This document shows, piece by piece, positions 54,259-62,884 of a stretch of 64,000 bases of DNA (the first letter of the stretch is position 1; every line of letters begins with the position of its first letter). A program made the translations under genes and the position numbers. The DNA is taken from positions 185,894-249,893 of the forward strand of contig JAPWUV010000005.1 in NCBI GenBank assembly GCA_028275345.1, read 5' to 3'. Origin of the DNA: a bacterium (GTDB taxonomy: Bacteria > Zhuqueibacterota > Zhuqueibacteria > Oleimicrobiales > Geothermoviventaceae). Under the pieces are notes generated by a model that was given only the letters and a program-made list of their open reading frames with translations, had not been told where the DNA came from and ran no database searches.

Positions 54259-54411
54259 GTTGAATAGCCGCGGAGGAAGTTTCCCGCACGCAAGCGCCCG
54301 CAGCGGCGGGAGAAGGAACGTGCTCCCCACGTCCCTCGGCGCTCTTGCAAAGCCGAGGAGGATCCTTTCCGCTCGAAACGATGGACTCCGCCGACGTAGC
54401 CGGCGCCCGAT

Positions 54412-55929
54412 TCAGCGCTCCGGGCGACGGGTTTTCTTGCCGACGCCCTGCTTCTCCCCCCATGCCCCGAGGGCAGCGATCATCCGGTCGAGGTACGTCG
54501 GTCTCGCGCCAAGACGCAACCAGTGCTTGATGAACACGCCCCGCAAAGTGATCCAGCCGCTATCCATCCCTTCCCGCTGACCCAACAGGCGGCCGGCCGT
54601 CTGCGGGTCAACGACGAATTTGGAGAAGATGAACTCCGGCTCCTCCGCCTCGACGGACATCTCCGCGTACAAGGCCTCGGCCAATCGGTTCAGTTCAGCG
54701 AGTGTTCGGCCCTCGCGCTTGGGATGGAAGCAAACAATATCCAGCTCAGGCGGCACCAGAGCTTCCCAATCCGTCTCTTTCGGCAGGCGCTCGGCAAACT
54801 CGCGCGCCCCAAGCAGCGTCTCCTGGAGAATGAGCCCGAGGCCTCTGGCATGAAGTGGCATCAACCGATGGGTGAACCACGTGGCCGCCGCAGCAGCTCC
54901 CGGGCGAGATCCCTCCAGCGTGAACATGCCCAGATTGGGCCGCTGGCGCACGTGGTAAGTGTAGGGCGCGGTGTTCAGCAGGGTCTGGCGGAAACGTTCC
55001 GCCCGGAAGACGAGTCCACCCGCGCCGTACATCACGAGGCCATGCTTGTGAGGGTCGATGGTCACGGAGTCCGCGTCGGAAAGGGCCAAGAGCGAGCGGT
55101 AAAGCTCTTGCGACATCCATTCCAGCTCCGCCCGGTCCCTCAGCCTCCCATCTTCGTCCAGAAGCAGCGAACGGGCGTAGCCACCGTACGCCGCGTCCAC
55201 GTGCAAGTGAAAGCCGTACTTTTCTCGCAGCTGGAGGATTTCCGGAAGGGGATCCACCGAGCCCGTTCCCGTCGTCCCCAGATTGGCAACGACCATCATC
55301 ACCCGCTCGGACCGCAGCACCGATTCTAGTGCGTCCAGATCCATCCGGTAGAATCGGTCCACGGGGATTTCCCGCCACTTCCCGATGCGCAGGATCGAGC
55401 AGATCCGCTTCCACGAGTAATGGGAGCCCGCGCTGAACACGACCGCACCTTCCTCTAGTGTATCGCGCACCGCCCACATGGCCTCCATATTGGCCAGTGT
55501 CCCTCCGCTCGTGAGATGACCCCATCCCCCGCGGAAGCCCAGCATGCGTTTCAAATCCTCCACCACTTCCAGCTCCATTTCGGTGGTCACCGGCCCACCT
55601 TCGTAGGCGTGGTTGTTCGGATTCACCAGCAAGGTGGCTAGGTACGCCACGATGGCCGGGATGGCCGGATCCTTCAGCATCTGGCCAACATACCGCGGGT
55701 GGGAGAAGGGAATGTTGCGCTCCAGCCGGTGGAGGAACTCAGCCAGGGTCTCCTGCAGGGCAGGTAGGGCGTCCGAAGAGGGCAGCCCCGACGGGTAGAG
55801 ACTGCCATCCTCCGGGTACTGCGATCTTCTCCACCGAGCGTGCGCGTAGAGCACCTGCAGCACGAGCTCACGAAGGAGCTCGAAACTCTCGGCCTTCGGT
55901 CCCAGAAAGAGATCGAAACGCGGATCCAT
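54412..55929 (-). CDS. PLP-dependent group II amino-acid decarboxylase-like protein
   Basis: A 505-residue PLP enzyme of the glutamate/aromatic-amino-acid decarboxylase group (fold type I). It shows NPNNHAYEGGPVTTEMELEV, GHLTSGGTLANMEAMWAVRD, the PLP-ring residues HLHVDAAYGG (His243, Asp245) and the Schiff-base lysine Lys295 in TIDPHKHGL. The start ATG at 55929 has GGAGCGAG upstream; the frame is open to 56745 only as a shadow of the transporter gene. Substrate cannot be assigned: tyrosine, tryptophan, glutamate or 2,4-diaminobutyrate decarboxylases all look alike at this level. It is 26 bp downstream of an EamA transporter gene on the same strand, so product export is possible. Confidence 0.88.
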   Translation of the reverse strand: MDPRFDLFLGPKAESFELLRELVLQVLYAHARWRRSQYPEDGSLYPSGLPSSDALPALQETLAEFLHRLERNIPFSHPRYVGQMLKDPAIPAIVAYLATLLVNPNNHAYEGGPVTTEMELEVVEDLKRMLGFRGGWGHLTSGGTLANMEAMWAVRDTLEEGAVVFSAGSHYSWKRICSILRIGKWREIPVDRFYRMDLDALESVLRSERVMMVVANLGTTGTGSVDPLPEILQLREKYGFHLHVDAAYGGYARSLLLDEDGRLRDRAELEWMSQELYRSLLALSDADSVTIDPHKHGLVMYGAGGLVFRAERFRQTLLNTAPYTYHVRQRPNLGMFTLEGSRPGAAAAATWFTHRLMPLHARGLGLILQETLLGAREFAERLPKETDWEALVPPELDIVCFHPKREGRTLAELNRLAEALYAEMSVEAEEPEFIFSKFVVDPQTAGRLLGQREGMDSGWITLRGVFIKHWLRLGARPTYLDRMIAALGAWGEKQGVGKKTRRPER

Positions 55930-55955
55930 CGCTCGCTCCGACTGGGGTGTTCCGT

Positions 55956-56897
55956 TCACCGTCTTTTCGGTTCGCCACGAAGCGCCAGATAGATGCCCGC
56001 GAGCACAGCGAGGGCTCCCACGAGATTGGGCGCCGGGGGCCTTTCGTGCAGGATGAAGAAAGCCAGAACCGCGGCCCCCACGGGTTCCCCAAGCGCGAAG
56101 ACGGAGACCGCCGTCGCCGAAAGGTGCCGAAGCGCCCAGTTGAACGTGGTATGGCCGATGCACTGGGGGACCAATGCGATGAGGAGGAGCAATAGCATGT
56201 CCCGGCGGGAAAAGCCCGCCAAAGGGGCTCCCGCCGCCACCGCCACTGCTCCGAGCACCACCGCACTGATGGCGTAGACCGTGCGCACGTACGCGGCGGT
56301 GCTCAACTGACGCCGCGCGATCCGGCCGAAAATCCAATAGCCCGCGGCCCCCAGCGCTCCAACCAGCGCCAGGGCGTCGCCGAGAAGGGGCTTGGTCCCA
56401 GCGGCGAAGTCCAGACCGGCGGTGGCCAGTGTCCCGATCGTCGCCAGCAAAATACCCATCCCCTGCAAACCGGAAGGCTTCTCGGAAAGCCAGAGGGCGG
56501 AGGCAATCGCCACGAAGATGGGCGCCATCTGCACCAGCAGAACGGAGCTGGCCACACTCGTGAGCCGAAGAGATTGGATCCAGGCGGCGAAGTGCACAGC
56601 GAGGAAAAGACCGGAAGCTACCGTCCAGCGGTTCGGAACCAGGAATGGTTCGCGCTCCCTTCTCTCGAAGCCCGCGCCGATCATGAAGGCCAGAGACGCC
56701 AGCGCCAGCCGATAAGCGGCGATGGAAAGGACGGGAGCCCCGCAAAGGCGGATCAGGATGGAAGCGGAGGACATGGCCGCCACGCCGCCAAGCAGCACGG
56801 GCACAAGTCGCCTCTTCGAGACCCGTTCCTCAGCTTCCGCCTGGGGAGGCGATCCCACCCTCGCAGATGCTTCGCCCGTACCGATCCCCGTCCTCAT
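55956..56897 (-). CDS. EamA/DMT-family transporter
   Basis: A 313-residue inner-membrane protein with 10 hydrophobic segments in two EamA repeats (about 33-165 and 175-307). Signatures include SASILIRLCGAPVLSIAAYR in the first half and FNWALRHLSATAVSVFALGE with PVGAAVLAFFILHERP in the second, typical of drug/metabolite exporters such as RhaT/YdcZ relatives. The N-terminal ~28 residues are polar. The likely role is export of amino acids or metabolites; its pairing with a PLP decarboxylase (26 bp downstream) suggests related substrates, which is inference. Confidence 0.9.
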   Translation of the reverse strand: MRTGIGTGEASARVGSPPQAEAEERVSKRRLVPVLLGGVAAMSSASILIRLCGAPVLSIAAYRLALASLAFMIGAGFERREREPFLVPNRWTVASGLFLAVHFAAWIQSLRLTSVASSVLLVQMAPIFVAIASALWLSEKPSGLQGMGILLATIGTLATAGLDFAAGTKPLLGDALALVGALGAAGYWIFGRIARRQLSTAAYVRTVYAISAVVLGAVAVAAGAPLAGFSRRDMLLLLLIALVPQCIGHTTFNWALRHLSATAVSVFALGEPVGAAVLAFFILHERPPAPNLVGALAVLAGIYLALRGEPKRR

Positions 56898-57066
56898 GGC
56901 TCTCAGCCCTGCGGACCCACTGCTTTCTGCAAGCCTCGACTCGTGCGGCGTCCACGCTCAGGGGCAAAGCTAGGAACTTCGAGGGTCGGTGGCCACATCC
57001 CACTGTCGAGACTAACATTCATCTGGACACGAAGCCTACGGGAAGAGTCGCGGCTGGGGATAGGGG

Positions 57067-57348
57067 TCATCCGAAAATGCGTGCCGAGAGGCCGGCTTTG
57101 CGGAGTTCATCCGCCACCTGAACGCAGTCGATGAACGCCCCCTCGTAGACCACGGCTTCGCCCACGTTATGTGCCACGTACGTGATCTCCATTGCGCGGA
57201 GCAGGGAAAAGCCTGTGGCCTTACGGACTTGGCGCACCACGTCTTCGAACTTGTGTACGTCGTCGTTGTACAGGATCACTTTCCAGGGCCTATCGACCCG
57301 AGGGCCGCTCTTGCGCGGCCCAGTTTGTCCTTCCGGTCGCTCCGTCAT
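57067..57348 (-). CDS. clpS: ATP-dependent Clp protease adaptor ClpS
   Basis: A 93-residue cytosolic adaptor that delivers N-degron substrates to ClpAP. It shows the conserved WKVILYNDDVHKFEDVVRQV (NDD segment that contacts the N-terminal residue), FSLLRAMEITYVAHNVGEAV (His near the substrate pocket) and a C-terminal helix/strand ending in ARIFG. The ATG at 57348 lies 9 nt after GGGAGG. An ATG nine bases earlier is adjacent to that site and less likely. The longer frame to 57669 is a shadow of the acyltransferase gene. No clpA lies beside it, unlike many genomes. Confidence 0.93.
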   Translation of the reverse strand: MTERPEGQTGPRKSGPRVDRPWKVILYNDDVHKFEDVVRQVRKATGFSLLRAMEITYVAHNVGEAVVYEGAFIDCVQVADELRKAGLSARIFG

Positions 57349-57377
57349 TCCATCCATCCTCCCTCGGGCCATCCTCC

Positions 57378-58127
57378 TCACGGCCGGTAAAACAATTCCC
57401 CCACTCGTTCCTGCAGCCCGCGGGTGAATCCAACCAGCGTTGCGCGGTCCCGCGGCTCGATGAAATCGTCGATGTAAATCGGCTTCCCTACCCGAAACAC
57501 CAACCTGCGCCACGGCAGGAAGAGTTTCTCGGTCCCCTTGATGGCGATCGGGATCGCCGGGATCCGACGCCTCCCCTCGTGATACAGGTCCAGGAGAATC
57601 TTGGCCGCCCCCAGCTTGAAGGGGCGAAGGACTTTTCCGTCCCCGATCCTCCCCTCCGGGAAAATACAAATGGCACGGCCGATTCTCAAGTACTCTTTGG
57701 AGACTTCGAAGAACTGCCGATCGTGATCATTTCGCTTGATGGGGATCGTGCCCACCCGCCGGACTCGGGGCACAATCACGCGCGCGAGATACGTGGCCAA
57801 CCACTTGAAAATCGGCTTGGTGAACTTCGGACGAACCGTCCGCATCGAGTATTTGTAGATCATGTGGCGACAGAACCGGTAGTCGAACAGCTCGTGCGTC
57901 CCGACGAAATACAGCTGGCGGCTCACAACGGCCGCCGTGAAGAAGATGTCCTTCCAGTTGAGGTGGTTCGGAGCCAAGAGAGCGGGCCCCTTCACAGGGA
58001 TGTTCTCCAGCCCGCTGACTTCGACAGTCTGGAAATGCAGCGCTCCTCCCAGCCGCAACTTCCACTCCCGATAGAAGGCACTCCCGATGTCGATCTTCTC
58101 GTCGGCTACGTGCGGTAGCCAAAGCAT
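57378..58127 (-). CDS. PlsC-type lysophospholipid/1-acylglycerol-3-phosphate acyltransferase
   Basis: A 249-residue membrane-associated acyltransferase. It contains LLAPNHLNWKDIFFTAAVVS, where NHLNWKD is the catalytic H-x4-D motif, then CIFPEGRIGDGKVLRPFKLG (a FPEG-R variant of the phosphate-binding motif) and IPAIPIAIKG. It transfers acyl chains to lysophosphatidate or related lipids at the inner membrane. The EGTR motif reads EGRI, which is seen in some PlsC relatives. The ATG follows GGGGAGGAG. It lies 29 bp upstream of clpS on the same strand and just downstream of the NodB-fusion gene. Confidence 0.9.
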   Translation of the reverse strand: MLWLPHVADEKIDIGSAFYREWKLRLGGALHFQTVEVSGLENIPVKGPALLAPNHLNWKDIFFTAAVVSRQLYFVGTHELFDYRFCRHMIYKYSMRTVRPKFTKPIFKWLATYLARVIVPRVRRVGTIPIKRNDHDRQFFEVSKEYLRIGRAICIFPEGRIGDGKVLRPFKLGAAKILLDLYHEGRRRIPAIPIAIKGTEKLFLPWRRLVFRVGKPIYIDDFIEPRDRATLVGFTRGLQERVGELFYRP

Positions 58128-58161
58128 GACTCCTCCCCTTACGCGGTGGCCCTCCTCGCTG

Positions 58162-59520
58162 TCACGGAAACATCTCCTCCACGGTCACAAACTGGTACCC
58201 GAGCTCTTTCAGTCCCCGCAGGATATCCGGCAACTTTCGGTGCGGGAAATCCGAATTGCGTTCCGATCCCATGTGCATTAAGATGACCGCGCCGGAAATC
58301 CCATCCGGCTCCTCGCGGGCCATGCGTAGGATGCGGCCGGCGATTTCTTCCGCCGTCTGATAAGCGGGCGACCCGGCGTCCGCCACCCAGTCCATTGTGT
58401 CCAGATTGTGCTCGCTATCCCGGCCGACCGTCCAACCCACGTGCCGATAGCCGAGCTCCGCAGCCCAGGCGCGGATCTCTTCGTTGTGCTCACCGTACGG
58501 GGCACGCCAGTAGGGACTCATCTCCTGCCCGGTCACCTGGCGGAAGAGACGGGCGGTCTTCTCCAGCTCCTCCTGAAGGAACTGCTTGGTCACGCCCGGG
58601 CGGGTGAGGTGACGTCGGTCCAGTTCCCACGTCGTGAGGTGCGGATGACTCCAGGTATGATTTCCCGCTTGATGCCCTTCCTGGACGATCCGCCGCACGG
58701 TACTGGGATACCTCCGGATGAACTCGCCCGTGAGGAAAAACGTCGCTCGAACGCCTTCCTGCTTGAGAAAGTCCAGGATCTCCTCCCCGACGTTGTTGAG
58801 AGAACCGCCGTCGAGCGTGAGCGCGACGCAACGCCTGTCGGTTGGCCCGCGGTCAAGGCTGCGGACGAGTTCCCGGTATCCCGGAGGCCGGTAGTGGAGT
58901 TCCACGATGCCCAGCGTGTCCACGCCGGCCCGAGCCGTTACGGCCAGGATGATCAGCCGGTTCCTCCCCCGCCGGACGGGCAGATTCTCGAGTACAAAGG
59001 GGCCGCCGCGCGCCACCTTCGTCTCCAGCACCTCGCCTTCCGAGACGACCACCACAGCGCAGGAGGAGCTGGTTTCCCCCTCCAGGCGCAATCGACCCTG
59101 GAGCAACGTAGCCTGGGGCTCGCTCCGTGGACCTTGTGGCCCGGGCCGTACAGCTCGAGCGACCCCTTCCCGGCGCCAAGCTCCCCCTCGAACGTCGCGC
59201 AACAAGGCCCGGAGCTCGAGCGCGGTCCACAGGTTGATCGCCAGCAGCGACGCCCCCAACGCGAGGAGCAACAGACCGAGCCACGCAGGGTATGGCGACC
59301 GGCTCCTGCGACTCGGCTTCACCGGGCGGGAGGGCGAGATCGCAGCCCATGCCTGCCGAAGGAGGAACCGGAAAAGGCAACCAACGCTGCAGAAGCTTCG
59401 CCCCCGCCAGCTGATACGGCATTCGGAGCATATTCGGGCACCGCAACCCGCGCAGCGGTACGGGCCCTTGCGGTCGGGATGATTCTTGCAGTTTTCGCTG
59501 TCCGCGAGGCTCAACTTCAC
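58162..59520 (-). CDS. Zinc-finger/membrane-anchored polysaccharide deacetylase (NodB-like) fusion
   Basis: A 452-residue fusion. A B-box-like Cys/His zinc finger (about 11-48: Cys11, His14, Cys23, Cys26, Cys31, Cys34, Cys44, Cys48) is followed by one membrane helix (about 78-98), a beta-rich linker domain (about 137-212) and a NodB/CE4 homology domain (about 230-452). The NodB His motif is intact (HTWSHPHL, His288 and His292). The usual TFDDG motif reads TLDGG (Asp237-Gly238), so the second, metal-binding Asp is lost. Motifs YWRAPYGEHN and VILMHMG are present. CE4 enzymes remove acetyl groups from peptidoglycan or other glycans; whether this one is active is uncertain. Its gene is 34 bp upstream of the PlsC-type gene. 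Confidence 0.87.
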   Translation of the reverse strand: MKLSLADSENCKNHPDRKGPYRCAGCGARICSECRISWRGRSFCSVGCLFRFLLRQAWAAISPSRPVKPSRRSRSPYPAWLGLLLLALGASLLAINLWTALELRALLRDVRGGAWRREGVARAVRPGPQGPRSEPQATLLQGRLRLEGETSSSCAVVVVSEGEVLETKVARGGPFVLENLPVRRGRNRLIILAVTARAGVDTLGIVELHYRPPGYRELVRSLDRGPTDRRCVALTLDGGSLNNVGEEILDFLKQEGVRATFFLTGEFIRRYPSTVRRIVQEGHQAGNHTWSHPHLTTWELDRRHLTRPGVTKQFLQEELEKTARLFRQVTGQEMSPYWRAPYGEHNEEIRAWAAELGYRHVGWTVGRDSEHNLDTMDWVADAGSPAYQTAEEIAGRILRMAREEPDGISGAVILMHMGSERNSDFPHRKLPDILRGLKELGYQFVTVEEMFP

Positions 59521-59589
59521 CGCCCTCTCTCAGGCTGGCGAGCTAGGTTCCCGGCCCACCCGCAAACCACCCGCCATTCCCAACGTGCG

Positions 59590-59919
59590 CTAAGGTAGTG
59601 ACACTGGCTCGAAAAAGTCAAGAGGGGGCAAGAGTCGGAGTGATTCGTCGTCGATTTCTACCGCGGCGCACCAACGGCTCGACAGGTCCGGGATGACGCA
59701 GGCCCGCCTGGCCCGAGGTCCAATGACGGCGCAGGGCTCAGACCCTCGCTCGGGTGACCGCCGGACCCGTAGATGCACCCCGTAATATTCCGCCCACAGA
59801 AATCGCCAGCCCTGCCTGTACACGACCCTTTCGGCGGCGAACGCTGGCACATCTCCCTCGGCACGGAGGCAGGCCTCTCCGAACCCCAACCCGCGAAGAA
59901 TTCCATTGAATTTCATCAT
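59590..59919 (-). CDS. Possible small hypothetical protein
   Basis: A 109-codon frame opening with two adjacent ATG codons (AAGGGA directly upstream). Its translation (MMKFNGILRGLGFGEACLRA ...) has hydrophobic and charged alternation and some aromatic segments (GWRFLWAEYYGVHLRVRR) more protein-like than other gap ORFs. I recognise no family. It is antisense to the leader of the DUF1080 gene, and a candidate promoter overlaps its end, so it may be fortuitous. Confidence 0.3.
   Translation of the reverse strand: MMKFNGILRGLGFGEACLRAEGDVPAFAAERVVYRQGWRFLWAEYYGVHLRVRRSPERGSEPCAVIGPRARRACVIPDLSSRWCAAVEIDDESLRLLPPLDFFEPVSLP
59592..59621 (-). promoter_or_regulatory. Candidate promoter upstream of the NodB-fusion gene
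   Basis: On the minus strand TTGACT (59621-59616) and TACCTT (59597-59592) are 18 bases apart. The -35 is good (5/6), the -10 is weak (3/6). It overlaps the 3' end of a possible small ORF. Confidence 0.3.
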
Positions 59920-59934
59920 TCCCTTGGCTAAATA
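59906..59934 (+). promoter_or_regulatory. Sigma-70 promoter for the DUF1080 gene
   Basis: TTGAAT (59906-59911) and TAAATA (59929-59934) are 17 bases apart, each matching consensus at 4 positions. The predicted leader before the ATG is about 34 nt and includes AGGAGG. Confidence 0.5.
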
Positions 59935-59974
59935 ACGAGGTCGAGGCAACAGGCACCAAGTGAGGAGGGCGACG

Positions 59975-60631
59975 ATGAGAGGAAAAGCACTCTACGCCGG
60001 CTTGATGGGGTGTCTCCTGGCTGCGGTCGCTGCTCACGCTCAGACCAAGGGCCAGACCATTGAGCTTTTGTCTCGAGATGCGCAAGGCAAGTACACCAAG
60101 GCGGGCTGGAACCATTACGGGCCAGGCTACTGGCTTCTCGACCCTGAGACGGGAGTACTCGAAGCCCATGGCGGCATGGGACTCTTGTGGTACAGCGTCC
60201 GGAAGTTCAAGGACTTCATCCTGGAGTTGGACTACAAGGTGGAGAACCGGAACGCCAACTCCGGCATTTTTGTGCGTGTGCCCGACGTCCCCACCAGCGA
60301 TGACTACATCTACCATAGCTTTGAGGTGCAGATCTACGACCCCGGCACAGAAAAGGGCGGCATCCATCAGACGGGCGCCATCTACGACGCCCACGCCCCA
60401 ACGGAACTGGCCTCCAAGCCCCCCGGCGAATGGAACCACTACAAGATCACGTGCATCGGCAAGCGCATCACCGTGGAGCTTAACGGAAAGCTCGTGAACG
60501 ACTGGGAAATGGTCGCGCCGATCGGCAAGATCAAAGACTTCGCCCTCGAGGGCTACATCGGCCTTCAGAACCACGACTGGGACACGCGCATCTGGTTCCG
60601 CAACATCAAGGTGACGCCGCTGAACGAATAG
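59975..60631 (+). CDS. Secreted DUF1080 (3-keto-disaccharide hydrolase-like) protein
   Basis: A 218-residue exported protein. The ATG at 59975 lies 6 nt after AGGAGGG, and the signal peptide runs to about residue 22 (LMGCLLAAVAAHAQ). The rest is a concanavalin-like jelly-roll of the DUF1080/3-keto-disaccharide hydrolase family: GGMGLLWYSVRKFKDFILEL, NANSGIFVRVPD, GEWNHYKITCIGKRITVELN and GYIGLQNHDWDTRIWFRNIK. Members often break 3-keto-glycosides or bind glycans. It is upstream of GH97 and DUF1684 genes, so a carbohydrate role is likely, although the substrate is unknown. Confidence 0.9.
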   Translation: MRGKALYAGLMGCLLAAVAAHAQTKGQTIELLSRDAQGKYTKAGWNHYGPGYWLLDPETGVLEAHGGMGLLWYSVRKFKDFILELDYKVENRNANSGIFVRVPDVPTSDDYIYHSFEVQIYDPGTEKGGIHQTGAIYDAHAPTELASKPPGEWNHYKITCIGKRITVELNGKLVNDWEMVAPIGKIKDFALEGYIGLQNHDWDTRIWFRNIKVTPLNE

Positions 60632-60848
60632 CTTCCTCCCCATCGCTTCTCATTGCGGAGCCCGAGCGACCCGCGGTCATTCTCAGGCGTCCAGGCGTCG
60701 CCGCCTGGCCAACCTGGACCCGTGATGCTCCAGAATATTCACGGGTGAAGCATGAGCTGCGGGACACGCGGCGGGAGAGCCGTGCGCGCCGGAAAGACCG
60801 AGGTCCGAGCGAGAAAGCCCCCCTGGCCCCAACAGAGGAGGTGAAGGG

Positions 60849-62828
60849 ATGCGTCGCAGCTGGCTGGCACTGACCGTCCTTTTTCTGATTCCCGCCCACT
60901 CTCCGTGTGCGGTGAAGGTGGCTTCGCCCAATGGGAAGATCGAGCTGGAGGTTGAAGCGCGCGAGTTCACAGCCCCCTTCGGGGAGAGGAAGTGCCTGGC
61001 GTACTCGATCCGCTGGGAAGGCAAGATGCTTGTCCGCCCTTCCCCGATTTGGCTCGAACTTGACCAAGCGCCTTCGTTGGGCCCGGGTGCGCAAGTCGTC
61101 GACTGGTACGTGCGCGCGATCGATGAATCTTCGGAGCTTCCGTACGGCAAGAACCGGATCCTGAAGGACCGGTGTAACGAGCTTGCAGTCCTGCTGAGCG
61201 AACCTGGGCCGGAAGGGCGCTGGTTCGAGCTACGTGCGCGGGTCTACGACGATGCCGTTGCCTTCCGGCTTCACCTTCCCCGCCAACCCGAGCTGACGAA
61301 GCTGGCCATCCGGGAGGAAAACACCTTCGTACGCCTGGAGGAGGGGATTGCGTACGCTCTTCAGCTTCGGAATTTCCGCACGAACTACGAGAATAACTAC
61401 ACCGTGGCCCGCACTCGCGAGCTTTCGGGGGAGGGACTGATCGGACTTCCTTTCCTGGTGAATCTGTCCTCGGGGCCATGGGTTTGCGTGACCGAGGCCG
61501 GCCTGGACGACTATGCCGGCATGTACCTCGTTCCCTTCGCTCCCGAGCCCGGGAGCTTCGTGAGCCGGCTCGCGCCTTTGCCGAAAGAGGAGTCCCTTCG
61601 GGCCCGCCTGGAAACGCCGCACGATCTCCCGTGGCGAGTTTTCCTGATCGCCGACCACCCCGGCAGGATGATCGAATCGGATGTCATCCTGGCATTGAAC
61701 GAACCATCCCGAATTGAAAACCCTTGCTGGACTCGCCCCGGTAAGGCGGCCTGGCCTTGGTGGAGCCGCAGCACGGTGGCCGGCCGCAGCTTCCAGGGAG
61801 GGATGAACACCGCCACGATGAAGTACTACATTGACTTCGCCGCCGACGCGGGTCTGGAATACCTCTTGATCGATGCGGGCTGGTACGGGAACCACCGGGA
61901 TCCGAAGGCCGACATCACGAAAACCATCCCCGAAGTGGACATGAGCGAGATCCTTCGCTACGCTCGCCTCCGCGGAGTGGGAGTCCTCCTTTGGCTCAAC
62001 TGGGAGTGCGTGGACCGGCAAATGGAAGAAGCCTTCGCGCTCTACGAGAAATGGGGCGTGAAGGGAGTGAAGGTCGACTACATGGACCGCGACGATCAGG
62101 AAATGGTGAACTTCTACAAACGGGTCGTCAAGTGCGCCGCCAAGCACCACCTGGTCGTGGATTTTCACGGCGCCTTCAAGCCCACAGGCCTATCCCGCAC
62201 GTACCCAAATCTACTCACGGTGGAGGGCGTCCTGGGTCTCGAGTACAGCCGATGGAGCGACCGCTGCTCCCCTGAACACGAGGTGACGATCCCCTACATC
62301 CGCATGCTGGCAGGACCGATGGACTTCACCCCCGGGGCTTTCCATGTGGCCACCCGCGAGTCATTCAATCCGCGGAGTGTACCCCCCATGGCGCAAGGAA
62401 CGCGCGCGCATCAGCTGGCCATGTACGTGGTTTACTACAGCCCCCTCCAGATGCTGGTCGATCATCCTGCCTCCTACTGGGGACAGCCGGGCTTCGAATT
62501 CCTCAGGGCCGTCCCAACCACCTGGGACGAGACGCGCTTCATCGACGGCCGAGTGGGCGATTACATCGTCCTCGCTCGCCGGCATGGCGACGACTGGTAC
62601 CTTGGCTGCATGACCGATTGGGAAGCGCGTGACCTGACGATCCCGCTCAACTTCCTGGGCCAAGGACGGTTCATGGCGCAAATCTACGCCGATGGTGACG
62701 AAGCGGACAAAACCCCCACGCAGGTCAAGACTGAGCTCCGGGAGGTGACACCTGCGGATAGGCTCTCCGTCCATCTGGCCCCGGGCGGCGGCTGTGCCGT
62801 TCGCTTCATCCCCACCTGGTCGGAATGA
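60849..62828 (+). CDS. GH97 family glycoside hydrolase (alpha-galactosidase/alpha-glucosidase type)
   Basis: A 659-residue exported enzyme. The signal peptide is MRRSWLALTVLFLIPAHSPC. An N-terminal beta-sandwich (about 20-280, ASPNGKIELEVEA ... YDDAVAFRLHLP) and a TIM barrel (about 290-560) hold the motifs MKYYIDFAADAGLEYLLIDA, GVKGVKVDYMDRDDQEMVNF and DFHGAFKPTGLSRTYPN; a C-terminal beta domain follows. Asp410 in KVDYMDRDD fits the nucleophile of retaining GH97 enzymes (alpha-galactosidases), which distinguishes them from the inverting SusB-type glucosidases. The ATG is preceded by GAGGAGGTG. It is 217 bp after the DUF1080 gene and 56 bp before the DUF1684 gene. Confidence 0.92.
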   Translation: MRRSWLALTVLFLIPAHSPCAVKVASPNGKIELEVEAREFTAPFGERKCLAYSIRWEGKMLVRPSPIWLELDQAPSLGPGAQVVDWYVRAIDESSELPYGKNRILKDRCNELAVLLSEPGPEGRWFELRARVYDDAVAFRLHLPRQPELTKLAIREENTFVRLEEGIAYALQLRNFRTNYENNYTVARTRELSGEGLIGLPFLVNLSSGPWVCVTEAGLDDYAGMYLVPFAPEPGSFVSRLAPLPKEESLRARLETPHDLPWRVFLIADHPGRMIESDVILALNEPSRIENPCWTRPGKAAWPWWSRSTVAGRSFQGGMNTATMKYYIDFAADAGLEYLLIDAGWYGNHRDPKADITKTIPEVDMSEILRYARLRGVGVLLWLNWECVDRQMEEAFALYEKWGVKGVKVDYMDRDDQEMVNFYKRVVKCAAKHHLVVDFHGAFKPTGLSRTYPNLLTVEGVLGLEYSRWSDRCSPEHEVTIPYIRMLAGPMDFTPGAFHVATRESFNPRSVPPMAQGTRAHQLAMYVVYYSPLQMLVDHPASYWGQPGFEFLRAVPTTWDETRFIDGRVGDYIVLARRHGDDWYLGCMTDWEARDLTIPLNFLGQGRFMAQIYADGDEADKTPTQVKTELREVTPADRLSVHLAPGGGCAVRFIPTWSE

Positions 62829-62884
62829 CCGAGAAAGGCTTGGGAAAGTGTCGAATAGCCAGTCCAACAACCTCGAGGGAGCGA

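Larger units (their letters stand above)
59521..59974. other. Divergent intergenic region
   Basis: About 450 bp between the leftward NodB-fusion gene and the rightward DUF1080 gene. It carries candidate promoters for each side (59592-59621 minus; 59906-59934 plus) and a doubtful small ORF on the minus strand. No structured RNA was seen. Confidence 0.45.
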
